A DNA stretch of 55,775 bases from Flavobacteriaceae bacterium (GTDB taxonomy: Bacteria; Bacteroidota; Bacteroidia; Flavobacteriales; Flavobacteriaceae), in the NCBI GenBank assembly GCA_015494075.1, contig WGBX01000130.1, positions 1 through 55,775 of the forward strand, written 5' to 3'. Of the stretch, positions 1-8,356 are shown piece after piece; position 1 is the first letter of the stretch, and each line of letters opens with the position of its first letter. The notes under the pieces were generated by a model, which saw nothing but the letters and a program-made list of their open reading frames with translations, was not told the origin of the DNA and did no database searches. A program made the position numbers and the translations under genes.

Positions 1-254
1 GCAGCCAAATGAAATACCATATCACAATCCTTCATTGCTGTACGTACACCGTTCGGATCACGAATATCTCCGGTAAAGACTTCTATTTTAGCCAATTTCT
101 CTTTTGGAAAAGTATCTAACCATCCCCAGGAATTAAATGAGTTATAATAGCAAAAAGCTTTGACAGAATAGCCTTCATCTACCAACTTTTCTACTAAGTG
201 ACTACCGATAAAACCATCGGCTCCTGTAACTAATATTTTATTATTTTTATTCAC
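1..254 (-). CDS. NAD-dependent sugar-nucleotide 4,6-dehydratase, LegB-like (partial, N-terminus only)
   Basis: About 84 N-terminal codons are present; the rest lies beyond the left edge. The translation opens with a Rossmann nucleotide-binding motif (ILVTGADGFIGSHLVEKL) and continues through NSWGWLD and FTGDIRDPNGVR to VFHLAA, an extended SDR epimerase/dehydratase pattern that I recognise from LegB-like dehydratases of nonulosonic (legionaminic or pseudaminic) acid and related pathways. The start is GTG at 254. Its G is also the last base of the TAG that ends the upstream gene once that gene's frameshift is corrected (TAGTG), which supports both the start and translational coupling. The exact substrate is not certain. 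Family confident; LegB subtype moderate. Confidence 0.72.
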   Translation of the reverse strand, partial: MNKNNKILVTGADGFIGSHLVEKLVDEGYSVKAFCYYNSFNSWGWLDTFPKEKLAKIEVFTGDIRDPNGVRTAMKDCDMVFHLA

Positions 255-1307
255 TATTGAATGTTTTTACAATTAAGGAATATTTTTTTTTCGATATTGT
301 CTTTTGCATGCATTCCGTCATAAAAATCTTGTTGATCCAGCCCTAACTTTGACGGGTCATAAGAACCTATTACCTCAATGCCATTTTTTATTGCTATTTT
401 GCGAATCGTATCTTCCACTTCCAAGACAATTCTATAATCGCGTTTGATTCTGTTAAATACTAATGGATGATATGGCGAAAGTACAAAAATTAACCTTATT
501 TTTTTTGTCTAAAATATTTTGAATTAGTTTGTTAAACTCAGCCATTTTTTTGTCGGAAATACTGTTGAAATCTCCCAATGAATATACTTCGCCCCTACAA
601 TATTGTTCAGCTCTTTTGTTTACTACTTCAATTCCTACATTCATATAAACATCACCGTAAACATGAGAACCGTCAGAAAGTTTGATATTATGCAGATTGG
701 ATTTGCTTTTTGTAGCTACCGGCTGATCTTTACCTGTTAATACTCTTGGTAAATTCCTCAAAGATACTTGAAAATAAGATAGTGAGAAAAGTTGTTCCAA
801 CTTGTCATAATCAATAAACTCCGTTTGTTCAGGTTGCCTCATAAATTTATAATATTCATTTTTTAAAACTTTCCAACGAAATTGTCCGTTATGCTCATTA
901 AAAATCCAAGGGTCAACACCTAAAATAATTTCTTTGGGAATAATTCTTTTAGAAATATTCATTTGATAAATTGCTATTATATCTTCAAGTGTCGCTCCAG
1001 ACACAAAGTGATTTCGCAGTTTTTTGTCCTTAAAAAATTCACTATTAATTGCTTTCACTCTACTTGAACCTAAAACAAGAATATCGGGAGCAGTTTTAAT
1101 TTGACTAATAATTTCTTTTTGTAACAATCTTTCATCATAATTAGATATATTGGTAACATTAGATTTATTGATTAGCAACCGTGCAATCTTTTTTACATAA
1201 TCAGGATGAAATAACTTGGCACTATCACCCACATAATTAACCGTTACAATGAACAAAATAATTATAACTAGGAATTTTACGATTTTGCTAATAAACTTCT
1301 TCATCAT
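254..1307 (-). pseudogene. Frameshifted SGNH-hydrolase-like membrane-anchored protein, partner of the MBOAT acyltransferase
   Basis: The listed ORF (453-1307, 284 aa) is only the N-terminal part. It starts with one membrane anchor (FLVIIILFIVTVNYVG) and carries ILVLGSSRVKA, which resembles SGNH block I with GSS as the nucleophile motif. At a run of eight A's on the coding strand (plus 499-506) the frame is lost. In the next frame the protein continues as LIFVLSPYHPLVF and reaches FYDGMHAKD, the expected C-terminal Asp/His block of SGNH-type proteins, ending at TAG 254-256. Removing one A would restore about 350 aa. Proteins of this type sit beside MBOAT acyltransferases and are thought to help O-acetylate exported glycans. 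Its ATG overlaps the MBOAT stop (TAATG). The break could be a real mutation, phase variation or an assembly error. Confidence 0.75.
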
Positions 1308-2758
1308 TAAAATTGAAAATATATAAATTGATTTTCCTTAAAATTGCCAAATGCCATTATTATGAAAACAATTATAAAATAAAATAGATATCTTATAAAA
1401 TTATTATTAAGCATATAGATTCTTTCAATACCATATTTGCTAGTTCTTCCAATCCATTCTACGACCACAAAAGTAAATATAAAAAATAGAATTAATATAG
1501 AATGCCGTTTTCCGGGAAAATCGGGTATTGTAAACAGTGATTTTGAAAATATTTCATTTAGATATGAAAGTGCATGTTTTACATTACTGGCCCTAAAAAA
1601 AACCCAAGCCAAAACCGTGAGCCAAAAAGTTATATTTAGTTGTATAAATTCCTTGAAATTTGGTAATAACTTGCCTTCAGCAACCGTATTAGTATGTTTC
1701 CTATTTTTTTTAGTCAGTAATAAGGGTAGAAAATAAATAGCATTTAATGCACCCCATACAATAAAAGTCCAGTTGGCACCATGCCAAAAACCACTGACAA
1801 TAAATATGATAAAAGTGTTTCTAATTTTCTTCCAAGTTCCCCCTCTGCTGCCACCTAATGGAATATACAAATAATCGCGAAACCAGGTGGATAATGAAAT
1901 ATGCCAACGCCGCCAAAATTCGGCAATATCTCTGGAAAAATAGGGAAAATTGAAATTTTGCATCAAATCGAAACCAAACAATCGAGAAGTCCCGATTGCA
2001 ATATCCGAATAGCCGGAAAAGTCGCCATATATTTGAAACGTAAAAAATAAAGCACCTAACAATAAGGTACTCCCTGAATAATTTTCTGAGTGATTAAATA
2101 TTTCGTTGGCATAACGAGCAGCATTATCAGCAATGACCATTTTCTTAAAAAGTCCCCATAGTATTTGTCGCAATCCATCAACGGCTTTGTCATATTCAAA
2201 AACACGTCTTTTATAAAACTGGGGTAATAAATGTGTAGCACGTTCGATAGGTCCGGCAACCAATTGTGGAAAAAAGCTTACAAAAGCAGCAAAATCAATA
2301 AAATTTTTGGTTGGTTTTAATTTACCCCTGTAAACATCTATGGAGTAACTCAAAGTTTGAAATGTATAAAAGCTAATACCAACCGGTAAAATAACATTTA
2401 AACCTTGTGGATTTATGGAATAACCAAAAAATTTAAAAGCTTCAACGAAATTATCTAAGAAAAAATTGTAATACTTAAAGAAGCCTAGCAGGCCTAAATT
2501 AACGAATAAACTAATAAACAAAAGTAGTTTTTGTTTCTTTGGATTTTTTTGATTTAATAAACCTAAACCTACGAAATAATCAACCAAGGTACTAAATGCA
2601 ATCAAAGACAAAAAACGCCAATCCCACCAACCGTAAAAAACATAGCTGGCAATAACAATTAATAAGTTTTGCCACTTCAAACTCTTATTAAAAACAAACC
2701 AATACAAAATAAAAACGATTGGTAAAAAAATGGCAAAATCTAAAGAATTAAATAGCAT
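1307..2758 (-). CDS. MBOAT family O-acyltransferase (AlgI/DltB-like)
   Basis: A polytopic inner-membrane protein of about 483 aa with roughly ten hydrophobic segments. The typical MBOAT/AlgI landmarks are present: the N-terminus MLFNSLDFAIFLPIVFILYW, LPVGISFYTFQTLSY, FPQLVAGPIERA, FPYFSRDIAEFWRRWHISLSTWFRDYLYIPLGG, and the catalytic-histidine segment FIVSGFWHGANWTFIVWG. The family transfers acyl (usually acetyl) groups across the membrane to polysaccharide or teichoic acid. I prefer ATG 2758 over the TTG at 2767 because it gives the family's usual start. The gene lies 27 nt after the epimerase and shares one base with the next start codon (TAATG), so it appears to be one operon devoted to glycan acylation. 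The acceptor glycan is unknown. Confidence 0.93.
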   Translation of the reverse strand: MLFNSLDFAIFLPIVFILYWFVFNKSLKWQNLLIVIASYVFYGWWDWRFLSLIAFSTLVDYFVGLGLLNQKNPKKQKLLLFISLFVNLGLLGFFKYYNFFLDNFVEAFKFFGYSINPQGLNVILPVGISFYTFQTLSYSIDVYRGKLKPTKNFIDFAAFVSFFPQLVAGPIERATHLLPQFYKRRVFEYDKAVDGLRQILWGLFKKMVIADNAARYANEIFNHSENYSGSTLLLGALFFTFQIYGDFSGYSDIAIGTSRLFGFDLMQNFNFPYFSRDIAEFWRRWHISLSTWFRDYLYIPLGGSRGGTWKKIRNTFIIFIVSGFWHGANWTFIVWGALNAIYFLPLLLTKKNRKHTNTVAEGKLLPNFKEFIQLNITFWLTVLAWVFFRASNVKHALSYLNEIFSKSLFTIPDFPGKRHSILILFFIFTFVVVEWIGRTSKYGIERIYMLNNNFIRYLFYFIIVFIIMAFGNFKENQFIYFQF

Positions 2759-2785
2759 AACAATCAACTAATTTTATATAAACTC

Positions 2786-3838
2786 TTAAGAATAAATTAT
2801 TTTATACCTCTCCACAAATTTTGCCACGCCTTCTTCAAGAGGCGTTTGTGGTTTAAATTGGATATATTCAAACAAATCTGCCACATCGGCATAGGTGCTT
2901 TCTACATCTCCGGCTTGCATTTCTTTTAAGTTTAACTTAGCTTTTCTACCGGTGGCTGCCTCTATGGCTTTTATAAAATCCATCAAAGCCACAGGCTGGT
3001 TGTTCCCGATATTAAACAAACGGTAGGGTGCGGAGCTAATCGCCGGATTGGGATGCTTTGCATCAAAATCAGGATTGTTTTTAGAGGGAGCTTTGGGCAA
3101 CAAACGTTTAATACTTTCAGTAATATCATCAATATATGTAAAATCACGACTCATATGGCCATAATTAAACACATCTAATTCCCGGTCTTGCAAAATGGCT
3201 TCCGTAAAAAGATGCAGTGCCATATCCGGACGACCGTAAGGGCCGTAAACCGTAAAAAAACGAAGTCCCGTTGTGGGAATATCAAAAAGATGGGCATAGG
3301 AGTGGCCCATCATTTCATTAGATTTTTTGGTGGCTGCATAAAGAGAAACAGGATGATCAGTGTGATGTATTGTCTTAAAAGGGACTTGTTTATTAAGCCC
3401 GTAAACAGAACTTGAAGAGGCAAAAATAAAATGTTTTGGTCGATGTTTTCTAGCCGCTTCCAAGAGATTTAAAAATCCGGTGATGTTACTGTCAATATAG
3501 GCTTGCGGATTTTTTAGCGAATAACGGACGCCCGCTTGTGCTGCTAAATTAATAATATAATCAAATTGAGTTTTAGCAAATAAAGCTTCCAGATTTTCTT
3601 TATCGGTCAAGTCCAATTTATAAAAAATAATTTTTCCTTTAAGCGGCTTGTTATATTCTATGGAGGTGGTATCGATTTTCAAATCTTGAAGGCGGGCCAA
3701 TTTCAAATTGACATCATAATAATCATTAAGATTATCAATACCGGTAATTGAATAACCGTTTTGTTGTAAAAGTTTGGCAAGATGATGCCCTATAAAGCCG
3801 GCAACACCGGTGATTAATACTTTGGGTTTAGAAGTCAA
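2786..3838 (-). CDS. NAD-dependent epimerase, probably UDP-glucuronate 4-epimerase
   Basis: 350 aa, the usual length of the family. It shows the Rossmann motif TGVAGFIGHHLAKLL, the substrate-side NDYYDVNLKLARL typical of UDP-glucuronate 4-epimerases, NLAAQAGVRYSL, the serine segment ASSSSVYG, the catalytic YAATKKSNE (Tyr-x-x-x-Lys) and RFFTVYGPYGRPDMA. These point to conversion of UDP-glucuronate to UDP-galacturonate in the cytoplasm for a surface polysaccharide. The only start in the right place is TTG at 3838; an ATG slightly upstream is out of frame and runs quickly into a stop. A TATTTTTG -7-like box lies about 26 nt upstream on the minus strand. Other UDP-hexose epimerase activity cannot be excluded. 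Confidence 0.85.
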   Translation of the reverse strand: MTSKPKVLITGVAGFIGHHLAKLLQQNGYSITGIDNLNDYYDVNLKLARLQDLKIDTTSIEYNKPLKGKIIFYKLDLTDKENLEALFAKTQFDYIINLAAQAGVRYSLKNPQAYIDSNITGFLNLLEAARKHRPKHFIFASSSSVYGLNKQVPFKTIHHTDHPVSLYAATKKSNEMMGHSYAHLFDIPTTGLRFFTVYGPYGRPDMALHLFTEAILQDRELDVFNYGHMSRDFTYIDDITESIKRLLPKAPSKNNPDFDAKHPNPAISSAPYRLFNIGNNQPVALMDFIKAIEAATGRKAKLNLKEMQAGDVESTYADVADLFEYIQFKPQTPLEEGVAKFVERYKIIYS

Positions 3839-3863
3839 GACGCATAAAATTTATAGTATTAAA

Positions 3864-3871
3864 CAAAAATA
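3864..3871 (-). promoter_or_regulatory. Possible -7 box for the epimerase-MBOAT operon
   Basis: TATTTTTG on the minus strand fits the Bacteroidota -7 consensus TAnnTTTG and lies 26 nt before the epimerase start. I see no clear TTTG at the expected -33 distance, so this is tentative. The rest of the 197-nt gap to rfbA holds nothing else I recognise. Confidence 0.35.
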
Positions 3872-4035
3872 AACATAATCTCTTAAATAAAGCACTGTAT
3901 TTTTTTGAAAATCGGATTTAAAGCCAAGCATGTCAGCCTGACGAATAAAGCAATTTAGCAAAGCATATTTTCATATTGCCTTTGCAGATTTATCTATAAA
4001 ACACTTGTAACAGAGATTTTAAGCTGTATGAGTCT

Positions 4036-4905
4036 TTACTTTATAACCTTTCGGATATATGCGTAATACGAACTTTTTTGTCCTTCAATTGTGTTAAGCA
4101 AGTTTTCCTTTGAAACCCAATTATACCGCCAAGCAATTTCTTCTAAACAGGCAATTTTTAAACCGGTACGTTTTTCTATTACTTTTACAAACTCGGTGGC
4201 ATCGGCTAGCGCTTCATGTGTACCCGTATCAAGCCATGCAAAACCGCGACTCAACTTAACCAGATGTAAACGTTCCAGTGCTAAATAAGCTTGATTAACA
4301 CTGGTGATTTCCAACTCACCACGCCATGATGGTTTGACATTTTTGGCAATTTCTATCACATTGTTTGGGTAAAAATATAAACCGGTAACAGCATAATTAG
4401 ATTTTGGTTCTTTGGGCTTTTCTTCAATGCTTGAGACTTGTCCGTCGGCATCAAACTCTGCCACGCCATAGCGTTGTGGATCATGAACATAAGTACCGAA
4501 AATAACGGCTTTTTGGTCGTTTTCAACGGTTTGAATCGCTTGAGTCAGTAAGTTTTGCAAACCTGCACCGTAAAAAATATTGTCGCCTAAAACCAATGCA
4601 ACAGCATCATTGCCAATAAATTTTTCACCTATAATAAAAGCTTGGGCCAATCCGTCTGGACTGGGCTGCTCGGCATAAGACAATTGAAGACCGAATGTAG
4701 AGCCATCTCCCAACAATTTTTTAAAAGCCGGCAAACCTTGTGGCGTTGAAATAATCAATATTTCGCGAATACCGGCCAACATTAATACCGACAAAGGATA
4801 ATAAATCATCGGCTTATCATACACCGGCAATAACTGTTTGGAAACACTGATGGTCAATGGATGTAAACGTGTACCGGCACCGCCGGCTAAAACAATTCCT
4901 TTCAT
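4036..4905 (-). CDS. rfbA: Glucose-1-phosphate thymidylyltransferase
   Basis: 289 aa, full length for RfbA/RmlA. It makes dTDP-glucose from dTTP and glucose-1-phosphate, the first committed step to dTDP-L-rhamnose and other dTDP-sugars. The nucleotide-binding loop [11 protein letters not shown] is followed by the conserved [24 protein letters not shown], the metal-binding VLGDNIFYG and [19 protein letters not shown], and the C-terminal [10 protein letters not shown]. The other dTDP-rhamnose genes (rfbB, C, D) are not in this window. It has a TATCTTTG box 21 nt upstream and seems to be transcribed separately from the epimerase gene downstream. Confidence 0.96.
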   Translation of the reverse strand: MKGIVLAGGAGTRLHPLTISVSKQLLPVYDKPMIYYPLSVLMLAGIREILIISTPQGLPAFKKLLGDGSTFGLQLSYAEQPSPDGLAQAFIIGEKFIGNDAVALVLGDNIFYGAGLQNLLTQAIQTVENDQKAVIFGTYVHDPQRYGVAEFDADGQVSSIEEKPKEPKSNYAVTGLYFYPNNVIEIAKNVKPSWRGELEITSVNQAYLALERLHLVKLSRGFAWLDTGTHEALADATEFVKVIEKRTGLKIACLEEIAWRYNWVSKENLLNTIEGQKSSYYAYIRKVIK

Positions 4906-4925
4906 AAAATTACTTTACAATAAGT

Positions 4926-4933
4926 CAAAGATA
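4926..4933 (-). promoter_or_regulatory. -7 promoter box for rfbA
   Basis: TATCTTTG on the minus strand is a very common Flavobacteria -7 element and sits 21 nt before the rfbA ATG. No well-spaced TTTG at -33 is evident. Confidence 0.5.
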
Positions 4934-4995
4934 CAAAAGAAATAAACAAAGCCGTAAGACTTTTTCACAACAACATTTTTATAAAGGGTATTTAT

Positions 4996-5031
4996 AAAAA
5001 AGCAACACTCAATATGTAAGTGCTGCTTTTT
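4996..5031 (-). terminator. Intrinsic terminator of the cytochrome bd operon
   Basis: Read on the minus strand, AAAAAGCAGCACT pairs with AGTGTTGCTTTTTT around a 9-nt loop, with one G-U pair, and ends in a T run. It lies 46 nt after the small ORF that follows cydB. The G-U pair forms only in minus-strand RNA, which fits that direction. Confidence 0.7.
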
Positions 5032-5076
5032 AAGGAAGTATCAAATAAATTATAGCACGATGTTAAAACATAAACA

Positions 5077-5190
5077 CTATGCTTTTGAATGTTTTTGATC
5101 ATATTTCTTAATGGCCCAAACGCTCAGAATATAACTGAGGTAAATAATGACAGGCCAACTGATAAAATGTATAAGTCCATAAGTAGTCAT
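5077..5190 (-). CDS. 37-aa single-span membrane protein downstream of cydB, candidate CydX-like subunit
   Basis: Not in the ORF track. ATG at 5190 to TAG at 5077 reads MTTYGLIHFISWPVIIYLSY followed by ILSVWAIKKYDQKHSKA. It has one transmembrane stretch (about residues 5-26) and a basic C-terminal tail, the usual shape of tiny respiratory-complex subunits. It begins 12 nt after the cydB stop, before the operon terminator, and is the only ORF there. E. coli CydX is also 37 aa and is encoded right after cydB, but I see no convincing sequence similarity, so the parallel is one of position, size and topology. The function is inference; that this is a real gene is fairly likely. Confidence 0.68.
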   Translation of the reverse strand: MTTYGLIHFISWPVIIYLSYILSVWAIKKYDQKHSKA

Positions 5191-5202
5191 AAGGATATTT
5201 TT

Positions 5203-6384
5203 TTAATATTTGTCTAATTCTTGTTTTAATTCTTTTTGGTTAATTTTTCTGGCATCCATAGCGCGCCAAGCCCAAATAATATATGCCAATACAAACGGAA
5301 CCATTAAGGATACATAAGACATTACAATCAATGTAAACCGGCTGGAAGAACTATTTGCTATAGAAATAGAGCTTTGCAAATCATAAGTAGACGGATAATA
5401 TGGTGTATGGTTGAAGCCGGCTATAAAAAATAATGCTATTACTGTTAATATGGTACCAACTCCTGTATACCAAAATGCTTTTTCATCTTGCTTAAAATTG
5501 GCTTTGTATAAACCATATAAAACACTAGCCAAACCGGCCAATAATACCAGTAAGGTTAAGGGCGATCCAATCAAATTGTCAAAATATTTATGAGCTTGCA
5601 TAAATACCTCTTTAGTATCCGGATTGATAGCAAAACCGTCAATAAATAACAAACGAATAAACCAAGTTAAAAATAAAACCAAAAATATAACGCTATGACG
5701 TGGAATACATTTATTAACCTTGCTTAAAATAGCAGGTTCGTTAGTCATCTTGCGAATATATAACAGCGCATTTAAACGGGCTAACATTAAGACTGCCAAA
5801 CCTAAAAGTATATTTTGTAAAAAAGCCAAATGTTCAGTTGTCCATAGTGCTTCCAAGCCATGCCAAGGGGTTGCCCATTGTGAGATAATAGCTTCTACAT
5901 TACTGTTGAGTTTTACGATATTGTCTTTGTGAATACTAAAGGCACTTCCCGTAAAAAAGGTAGATACTGCAACACCCAGTAAAAATGGAGCTGCATAACC
6001 GTTAAATTTTAAAAAGGCTTCGAATGTTTTACTGCCCAAAAAGTTATTTTTCTTTTTGCGGTATTCATAAGAGACGGCTTGTACTATAAATGCAAACAAG
6101 ATGGCATACCAAACCCAATAGGCGCCACCAAAACTTGTTGAATAAAACAATGGAAAAGAGGCGAAAAAAGCACCGCCGAATACAACTAATGTTGTAAAAG
6201 TAAATTCCCATTTATGACCAATAATGTTGACCACAACTGTTTTCTCACCTTCATTGTCGCTTAATTTGTCTATTAGAGTTTGCCCTCCTTGAACAAATAA
6301 AAGGAAAACCAAAAATCCGCCTAATATTGAGATAATGATCCACCAATAAATCTGTAAATTTTCATATGATAATGCTTCAAACAT
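5203..6384 (-). CDS. cydB: Cytochrome bd ubiquinol oxidase subunit II
   Basis: 393 aa with about eight or nine membrane segments, starting MFEALSYENLQIYWWIIISILGGFLVFLLFVQGGQTLI, the typical CydB opening for this phylum. FASFPLFYSTSFGGAYWVWYAILFAF and LGVAVSTFFTGSAF match conserved CydB regions. CydB is the structural partner of CydA in the high-affinity oxygen-reducing quinol oxidase of the inner membrane. It lies 12 nt after cydA and is followed 12 nt later by a 37-aa membrane ORF. Length and segments look intact. Confidence 0.95.
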   Translation of the reverse strand: MFEALSYENLQIYWWIIISILGGFLVFLLFVQGGQTLIDKLSDNEGEKTVVVNIIGHKWEFTFTTLVVFGGAFFASFPLFYSTSFGGAYWVWYAILFAFIVQAVSYEYRKKKNNFLGSKTFEAFLKFNGYAAPFLLGVAVSTFFTGSAFSIHKDNIVKLNSNVEAIISQWATPWHGLEALWTTEHLAFLQNILLGLAVLMLARLNALLYIRKMTNEPAILSKVNKCIPRHSVIFLVLFLTWFIRLLFIDGFAINPDTKEVFMQAHKYFDNLIGSPLTLLVLLAGLASVLYGLYKANFKQDEKAFWYTGVGTILTVIALFFIAGFNHTPYYPSTYDLQSSISIANSSSSRFTLIVMSYVSLMVPFVLAYIIWAWRAMDARKINQKELKQELDKY

Positions 6385-6396
6385 AATTGTAAATTT

Positions 6397-7968
6397 TTAG
6401 TTGCTAAATCCTTTTTTAATTTCAGTCGACATAATTTTCAATTCGGCAATTAATAAAGCCGTAAAGGTGATGAAAAATAAGAAAAAGGTTATCATCACAC
6501 TGGTGCTTTCAATATGAGAAACGGCCATAAAAGTAGGCATCAAATCTTGGATAACCCAAGGCATACGACCGGCTTCAGCAGTAATCCATCCGGCTTCTTG
6601 AACAATAAAACCTAATGGTAAGCCTAAAACGCCGAGGCGAAGTAGCCATTTGTTTTTTTCTATTGTACCTCGCATTACAGCTCGAAAAACCAAAATAAAA
6701 AAGATAAAAAACCATCCGCCTAATATGACCATAGTATGAAATGATGTAAAGGTGATAGCCACCGGTGGCACCAATTCATTCAAATCATGACCGTCAAAAT
6801 AACCGTAACCGAAATCTTTAAAATGTGCACGAAAAGTAGCTAAATATTTTTTAGCAGCTTCGGTGTCACCTGATTTTTTAGCTTTTTTGTAGTTCGCTAA
6901 TGCCTCAATACTGATTTTACCGCTTTTAATTCGTTCTTGATAAGAAGGAATACCTTCTTTTTCATTGCCATATACTAAGTCGTCAATACCGGGAACAAAG
7001 GCATCGGGATCATTAAATGCTAAAACTGATAATCCATAAGGAATTTCAAAGCCTTCTGCTGCAACATTTAATTGATCTTCACCCTTTAAATCTTTTAAAA
7101 CTTCTTTGTGTGTCGGTTCGCTTTTTAAATGTTTGGGCTTACCAATTGCTATAATAGGAGCACCACGTGAGCCTTTTTTTAAACCTTCCATTGAGGCTAA
7201 TTTCATTGGTTGATACCTTGCCACTTGCTTAGCAGAACCATCGCCGGTAATAATTGTAGCGGAAATACCTATAAAGCCAAAAATAGAAGCAATAAGCATA
7301 CTGTATTTAGCCAATGACTTATCTTTGCCTTTAATTAATAAATAAGAACTGATAGCAATGACAAATAAGGCAGCAAAAGTATAAGCCGAAGTAATGGTAT
7401 GCAAAAATTTATTAACCGCTACCGGATTGAATAATACTGCTAAGAAGTCATGCATTTCATTACGCATGGTGTCCGGATTAAACTCCATACCTACCGGATT
7501 TTGCATCCATCCGTTTGCAACAAGTATCCATAATGCTGATAAATTACTGCCAATAGCCGTTAACCATGTAGCCCATAAGTGAGTTTTTTTGCTGACTTTG
7601 TTCCAGCCGAAAAACATTATAGCGACAAAAGTCGATTCCATAAAAAAGGCCATAATACCTTCAATGGCTAAGGGTGCACCGAAAATATCACCGACAAACC
7701 ATGAGTAGTTTGACCAGTTGGTGCCAAACTCAAATTCAAGAATAATACCGGTTGCTACACCAATTGCAAAGTTAATTCCAAATAGTTTAAGCCAAAATTT
7801 TTCTATTTTCAGCCATTTTTCATCGCCGGTTTTAACATAAATGGTTTCCATGATGGCCAACATAAATGACAGCCCTAAAGTAAGTGGTACAAATATCCAA
7901 TGATATAAGGCTGTTAGCGCAAATTGCGCCCGTGACCAATCGACTAATTCCCAATTGATATGTTCCAT
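6397..7968 (-). CDS. cydA: Cytochrome bd ubiquinol oxidase subunit I
   Basis: 523 aa. CydA carries the haems and oxidises quinol while reducing oxygen to water. The expected ligands are visible: His23 in ALYHWIFVPLTLGLSF (haem b595 type), the His of NKFLHTITSAYTF and the Met of SFHTMVILGGW (haem b558 type), and the quinol-site Lys and Glu in MKLASMEGL. A Q-loop of about 130 residues follows, and GRMPWVIQDLMPT stands where GRQPW is usual. It sits inside the operon DUF4492-cydA-cydB-small ORF. This supports respiration at low oxygen or under respiratory stress. Confidence 0.97.
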   Translation of the reverse strand: MEHINWELVDWSRAQFALTALYHWIFVPLTLGLSFMLAIMETIYVKTGDEKWLKIEKFWLKLFGINFAIGVATGIILEFEFGTNWSNYSWFVGDIFGAPLAIEGIMAFFMESTFVAIMFFGWNKVSKKTHLWATWLTAIGSNLSALWILVANGWMQNPVGMEFNPDTMRNEMHDFLAVLFNPVAVNKFLHTITSAYTFAALFVIAISSYLLIKGKDKSLAKYSMLIASIFGFIGISATIITGDGSAKQVARYQPMKLASMEGLKKGSRGAPIIAIGKPKHLKSEPTHKEVLKDLKGEDQLNVAAEGFEIPYGLSVLAFNDPDAFVPGIDDLVYGNEKEGIPSYQERIKSGKISIEALANYKKAKKSGDTEAAKKYLATFRAHFKDFGYGYFDGHDLNELVPPVAITFTSFHTMVILGGWFFIFFILVFRAVMRGTIEKNKWLLRLGVLGLPLGFIVQEAGWITAEAGRMPWVIQDLMPTFMAVSHIESTSVMITFFLFFITFTALLIAELKIMSTEIKKGFSN

Positions 7969-8001
7969 AGGTTACATTTTTTAAGTGTTATATAAAAGTT
8001 A

Positions 8002-8223
8002 TTATTGTGGATTTTTGGTAATAATCAGTTCTTGTTCTATATGTTGAATGCGTTCTGTATCGTTTTTATAGTTTTCTTTCATAATGTCAGGAAAAAAGAA
8101 ATACTTTAAGATGGCAAACATGATAAAAAGCTTGATTAAAATAATTAACCAAAGCTTTTTGCCGCGGGGAGTCATCTCTTTAAAACCTTCCAAATAAAAG
8201 TTAAGGATTTTTTTTAGAATCAT
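8002..8223 (-). CDS. DUF4492 protein, small membrane protein of the cytochrome bd operon
   Basis: 73 aa with a central hydrophobic span (LWLIILIKLFIMFAILKYFFFP) after an amphipathic start (NFYLEGFKEMTPRGKK) and before a charged tail. FYxEGFKxMT-GKxLWLIILIKLFIMF is the pattern I associate with DUF4492, a Bacteroidota family found just upstream of cydA. It begins the operon, 33 nt before cydA, downstream of a strong promoter. Its position suggests a role in assembly or stability of the bd oxidase, but no function is established from sequence. Confidence 0.85.
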   Translation of the reverse strand: MILKKILNFYLEGFKEMTPRGKKLWLIILIKLFIMFAILKYFFFPDIMKENYKNDTERIQHIEQELIITKNPQ

Positions 8224-8241
8224 TCTAAATTAATTTTTATA

Positions 8242-8273
8242 CAAAGTTATGGCATTTTATGACTTAATGCAAA
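8242..8273 (-). promoter_or_regulatory. Promoter of the cytochrome bd operon
   Basis: On the minus strand TTTG (8273-8270) and TAACTTTG (8249-8242) are 20 nt apart, an excellent match to the Bacteroidota TTTG/TAnnTTTG promoter. It lies about 19 nt upstream of the DUF4492 start and downstream of the sucC terminator, so the bd operon is an independent unit. Confidence 0.75.
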
Positions 8274-8313
8274 TGATTATTTATAAAATTAGTACAATTG
8301 GAATAGAGCATAA

Positions 8314-8339
8314 AAAAAGCTGCCATTTGGCAGCTTTTT
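8314..8339 (-). terminator. Intrinsic terminator after sucC
   Basis: AAAAAGCTGCC and GGCAGCTTTTT form a perfect 11-bp stem around a 4-nt loop, 17 nt after the sucC stop. On the minus strand it ends in a T run. Confidence 0.85.
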
Positions 8340-8356
8340 ATGAGGTGTTATTCTTA

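Noticed and set aside
499-506. Programmed ribosomal frameshift at the A8 tract
   Set aside because: A -1 slip at this site leads at once to TAA; a +1 shift or loss of one base is needed, which fits an indel better than a classic -1 signal.
1437-1736. 99-aa plus-strand ORF
   Set aside because: Antisense to the MBOAT acyltransferase, whose conserved motifs are continuous through this region.
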